A stretch of 9,709 bases of DNA from CAYUCY01 sp964443525 (GTDB lineage: Bacteria; Pseudomonadota; Alphaproteobacteria; Caedimonadales; Caedimonadaceae). The stretch lies in the NCBI GenBank assembly GCA_964443525.1, contig CAYUCY010000055.1, positions 1 to 9,709 of the forward strand, given 5' to 3'. The position numbers and the translations under genes were made by a program. The number at the start of each line of letters is the position of its first letter. Within the stretch, counting starts at the first letter, position 1. The notes under the pieces are model-generated. The model did no database searches and was not told where the DNA came from. It saw only the letters and a list, made by a program, of their open reading frames with translations. Shown here piece after piece: positions 7,386-9,709 of this stretch.

Positions 7386-7727
7386 ATGAAAATCATATCA
7401 AAAAACCAAACCGTTCTGAAGAAAAATAGCGAGAGTTGTCTGGTTACGGAATACGAGATCAGCGATCAGGATATTGATTTTGCTACCGCCACAATCGCGG
7501 GGCGGTATCCGGCTACAGGACGCGTCACAAATACTCAATCTAAAGAAATTGTTTACATTCATGAAGGAGTTGGCAACATCGAAGTAAATGAAAAAAACTA
7601 TCCATTGAAAGCGGGAGATGTCGTCTTAATTGAAGCGGGAGAAAAATTTTACTGGGAAGGAAATATGACTCTTTTTATTTCATGCCATCCGGCTTTTACA
7701 GTCGAACAGCATCAGCTGGTCGATTAA
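7386..7727 (+). CDS. Small single-domain cupin protein without the usual metal ligands
   Basis: This 113-residue protein is a single beta-barrel cupin. Motif 1 covers roughly residues 45-63, where the usual HxH pair is replaced by R46/T48 while E54 and the closing GxG (61-63) remain. Motif 2 covers 77-92: G77-D78 and G85 are kept, but the usual Pro is E83 and the His ligand is F88. Without these histidines it probably does not hold a catalytic metal and may bind a small ligand instead. Proteins of this size and wording resemble the pyrimidine/purine nucleoside phosphorylase (PpnP, DUF1255) group, but I cannot confirm this. The frame also contains an ATG at 7350, but the ATG at 7386 has GGAGGA five bases upstream and fits the fold. 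It is divergent from the broken amine oxidase and intact. Domain call is firm; function is open. Confidence 0.8.
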   Translation: MKIISKNQTVLKKNSESCLVTEYEISDQDIDFATATIAGRYPATGRVTNTQSKEIVYIHEGVGNIEVNEKNYPLKAGDVVLIEAGEKFYWEGNMTLFISCHPAFTVEQHQLVD

Positions 7728-7728
7728 T

Positions 7729-7956
7729 TTAAAGTTTACAAAGTCCCTGACTTGAGATGTCGAGGGTTGCGTTAAAGGGGTTGGAGAAATTTTGATAGGC
7801 AATCAAAGCCGTAATCTCGATCATTTGTTCATTATTAAAGAATTCCATCAAGGATGCGTGACTGGCTTGGTCTTCCCCGAGAAACTAGGCTTTTATTTCT
7901 AAAGCGGTTAAGATCAGAGCTATCCCGCTTGGAGAATTCCTTGAAGACACTCTACT
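7729..7956 (-). pseudogene. Remnant of an AhpD-like / carboxymuconolactone decarboxylase family gene
   Basis: Reading the minus strand in one frame gives ALILTALEIKA, a TAG at 7885-7887, then FLGEDQASHASLMEFF and the well-kept C-terminal part EQMIEITALIAYQN followed by FNATLDISSQGLCKL and a TAA at 7729-7731. The block ITALIAYQN...FN..LDI..QG.C is the usual ending of proteins in the carboxymuconolactone decarboxylase/AhpD family (PF02627), recognised from memory. A further in-frame TAA lies at 7957-7959, and no CxxC active-site region is found, so at least half of the normal 150-190 residues is gone. It fills most of the gap between the cupin and the ProP-like gene (7728-8100); the rest of that gap holds a promoter and otherwise nothing I can support. 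Family members act in peroxide defence or aromatic breakdown, but this copy cannot be functional. A minus-strand TATAAT at 7989-7994 may be the old promoter. Confidence 0.6.
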
Positions 7957-8044
7957 TTAGACGGGACCAGACGCGGCGCTGTTCATTTATTATAGAATTT
8001 TTTTAAAGACTACGGTGAAAAAAGAACAGGGATTCACCTGGGTA

Positions 8045-8073
8045 TTATCAATTATTTCCTTATAGACTATATT
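8045..8073 (+). promoter_or_regulatory. Promoter of the ProP-like transporter gene
   Basis: TTATCA (8045-8050, 4/6) and TATATT (8068-8073, 5/6) are separated by 17 bases. Transcription would start near 8080, leaving a leader of about 20 bases before the ATG at 8101. GGAAGG stands four bases before that ATG. Confidence 0.55.
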
Positions 8074-8100
8074 AAACAACCAACATATTTGGAAGGAAAA

Positions 8101-9477
8101 ATGACGATTTTATCCTCCCTAAAGAAAGATCAAAAAGAAGCAATTGGTCTTTTACAGATCGGAACTTTTCTTGAATACTTTGATCTTATGCTCTACGTTC
8201 ATATGACCGTGCTCTTAGACGAACTTTTTTTCCCTAAGACAGATTCGCATACCGCAGCACTCCTTACCGCCTTTTCTTTTTGTTCCACATGGGTCTTAAG
8301 GCCTTTTGGCGCTCTTTTATTCGGCTATATTGGAGATAATATAGGCCGTAAAACGACAGTCATTATTACGACAATGATGATGGCGATATCATGCATCGTC
8401 ATGGCAAGTTTACCAACCTATTCCCAAATAGGGATTACAGCCGCTTGGGGTGTAACCTTGTGTCGAGTCATCCAAGGGTTATCGTCAATGGGTGAAATTT
8501 GTGGTGCGAATATTTACCTAACAGAAATCACAAAAATGCCAGAAAGATACCCCGTGGTTGCCTCCACATCCATTTTTACTTCACTTGGTCCTGTCGCCGC
8601 TTTAGCAGTGGCTTCTCTTGTGACAAGTGCTGATTTTAACTGGAGGATTGCGTTCTTGATCGGCGCTTGTATCGCTATTATTGGTTCCGTGGCACGCACT
8701 CGCTTGCGGGAAACACCTGAGTTCATAGATATGAAAAGAAAAATGAAGAAAGCTCTGGAAGAAGCCACCCATGAGGGACTTGGGAAAGCAGCACATCTTC
8801 TCAAGAAAATAAACCGCACTTGGAGAGAACGGCTAAGCAAAAAAACGTTACTTGCTTATCTTTTAGTTCAATGCGGGTGGCCGGTCTTTTTTTACTTTAC
8901 CTATATGTATTGCGGAGGCATCCTGAAAAACAAATTCGGGTACACGGCTGAAGAAATTATTCACCAGAATTTTATCGTATCTCTATTTCAGCTCTCAAGT
9001 TTTATCTTAAGTACAATTCTCTGCGCTTGGATATATCCTCTTAAAATTTTAAAAGTAAAGACATACATCCTTTTCATTTTGATCTTGCTTCTGCCGTACA
9101 TCTTAGGATCTCTGAACTCTCCTTCTGAGGTTTTTTGGATACAAGCGCTTTATATTTTCTTTGCTTTAACAAACGTTCCCGCGATACCCATCTTTCTAAC
9201 CCACTTTCCTGTTTATTACCGCTTTACATATGACAGTTTCATCTACGCCTTATCTCGGGCACTTATGTACATTGTAACTTCTTTTGGGCTCGTCTATTTA
9301 ACGGATTTCTTTGGAGATTGGGGCTTATGGTTCATTATGATCCCTACATCTATTGGGCATCTATGGGGTTGCCTCTATTTTGAAAAATTAGATGAAAAAT
9401 TTGGACGAGATACAAATATCGATTTTAATGGATCAAAATTTGGAAATTTACAACAAGCAGCGCCCAAAGGATCCTAA
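8101..9477 (+). CDS. ProP-like MFS transporter (metabolite:H+ symporter family)
   Basis: This 458-residue protein has about twelve membrane segments and the marks of the metabolite:H+ symporter family, which includes the proline/betaine carrier ProP. These are GTFLEYFDLMLY at the first helix (21-32), the MFS motif GYIGDNIGRKTT (75-86), CRVIQGLSSMGE at helix four (121-132), WRIAFLIGA (181-189) and RLRETPEF (201-208) after helix six. A long basic loop (about 210-250) joins the two halves. It probably imports an osmolyte or organic acid with protons; the substrate cannot be read from sequence. Many host-bound alphaproteobacteria keep several such genes. The ATG at 8101 with GGAAGG just upstream is preferred over a TTG at 8089 that lies inside the leader. 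No lesion is visible. Its 3' end overlaps the tail of the minus-strand frame that carries the rpoB fragment. No terminator is seen after the stop. Confidence 0.88.
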   Translation: MTILSSLKKDQKEAIGLLQIGTFLEYFDLMLYVHMTVLLDELFFPKTDSHTAALLTAFSFCSTWVLRPFGALLFGYIGDNIGRKTTVIITTMMMAISCIVMASLPTYSQIGITAAWGVTLCRVIQGLSSMGEICGANIYLTEITKMPERYPVVASTSIFTSLGPVAALAVASLVTSADFNWRIAFLIGACIAIIGSVARTRLRETPEFIDMKRKMKKALEEATHEGLGKAAHLLKKINRTWRERLSKKTLLAYLLVQCGWPVFFYFTYMYCGGILKNKFGYTAEEIIHQNFIVSLFQLSSFILSTILCAWIYPLKILKVKTYILFILILLLPYILGSLNSPSEVFWIQALYIFFALTNVPAIPIFLTHFPVYYRFTYDSFIYALSRALMYIVTSFGLVYLTDFFGDWGLWFIMIPTSIGHLWGCLYFEKLDEKFGRDTNIDFNGSKFGNLQQAAPKGS

Positions 9478-9546
9478 AAAGCACGAAATAACTACCAGAT
9501 TAATGATTTGATATTCCAATTCGGTGTTGTCTTCGGACGGGATCGA

Positions 9547-9709
9547 AATCCTAACTTGGTTTTGAATCAATTCACCGACGGTACGAAGACGACGGTTACC
9601 GAGGTGATCGATATCGTCGATTTCAACACGGACTTGCTTACCAAGATCGATCAAAGCCTCGCCTTTGTGGAGCGCAACGATGTAACGAATGGTTCCGACG
9701 ATGTCGTCG
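9547..9709 (-). pseudogene. rpoB: Internal fragment of RNA polymerase beta subunit, truncated at 9547
   Basis: The last 163 bases read on the minus strand as 54 residues of RpoB. The central block DDIDHLGNRRLRTVGELIQN (residues 31-50 of the piece) followed by QVRI is unmistakable. In every RpoB I know this continues with G-L-x-R-M/x-E-R, but here the frame goes on with SIPSEDNTELEYQ and stops at 9448-9450. The other frames do not restore RpoB either, so this is not a simple frameshift. The piece lies in the middle of a protein normally over 1,100 residues, so most of the downstream gene is missing. The preceding segment GEALIDLGKQVRVEI is longer than the short GKGxV linker usual in alphaproteobacteria, and RTVGELIQNQVR is wording I associate with actinobacterial RpoB. 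Either a chimeric contig end, a transferred fragment, or a partial duplication would explain it. The identity is firm; the cause is not. Confidence 0.8.

Noticed and set aside
8514..8840. Minus-strand open frame of 108 codons inside the ProP-like gene
   Set aside because: Antisense shadow of a transporter with strong motifs; no start signals and no domain.

Overview
The window looks like chromosomal accessory DNA from an alphaproteobacterium. The best fit is a host-associated lineage such as Holosporales or Rickettsiales; this is inference. The pointers are a large terminase of the alphaproteobacterial gene-transfer-agent (GTA)/COG5323 type, a ProP-like metabolite:H+ symporter of the kind common in intracellular alphaproteobacteria, several short secreted proteins I cannot place, and visible gene decay. 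Most genes are moderately AT-rich; the terminase and marC look richer in GC than the secreted-protein block. No CRISPR array, tRNA, rRNA, insertion sequence or recognisable defence system is visible.

Layout. Positions 1-481 (minus) hold a marC-family membrane protein cut by the left edge, with an extended -10 promoter. Positions 601-1887 (minus) hold a full-length large terminase with no other phage or GTA gene around it. Positions 2080-4229 hold three genes for exported proteins: a 96-residue His/Met/Lys-rich peptide (plus), closed by a strong terminator, and two proteins of unknown family (283 and 227 residues, minus). Positions 4421-5722 (plus) hold an intact UMF1/Atg22-like MFS transporter.

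The right half shows decay. A FAD-dependent amine oxidase (5852-7206, minus) is broken by one frameshift and one in-frame TAG. A small cupin gene (7386-7727, plus) is intact but lacks the usual metal ligands. The cupin-to-transporter gap (7728-8100) contains the wrecked C-terminal part of an AhpD-like carboxymuconolactone decarboxylase family gene (minus). An intact ProP-like MFS transporter follows (8101-9477, plus). The last 163 bases encode an internal piece of RNA polymerase beta subunit (minus) that stops matching RpoB abruptly near 9547. Its wording looks more actinobacterial than alphaproteobacterial, so it may be a chimeric assembly end or a transferred fragment.

The genes do not form one clear pathway. 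At most, the oxidase, cupin, decarboxylase-family remnant and ProP-like transporter may be the remains of an uptake-and-oxidation module that is being lost. I did not find convincing evidence of a new multi-gene system. The strongest leads are the rpoB fragment, the orphan terminase and the exported proteins.
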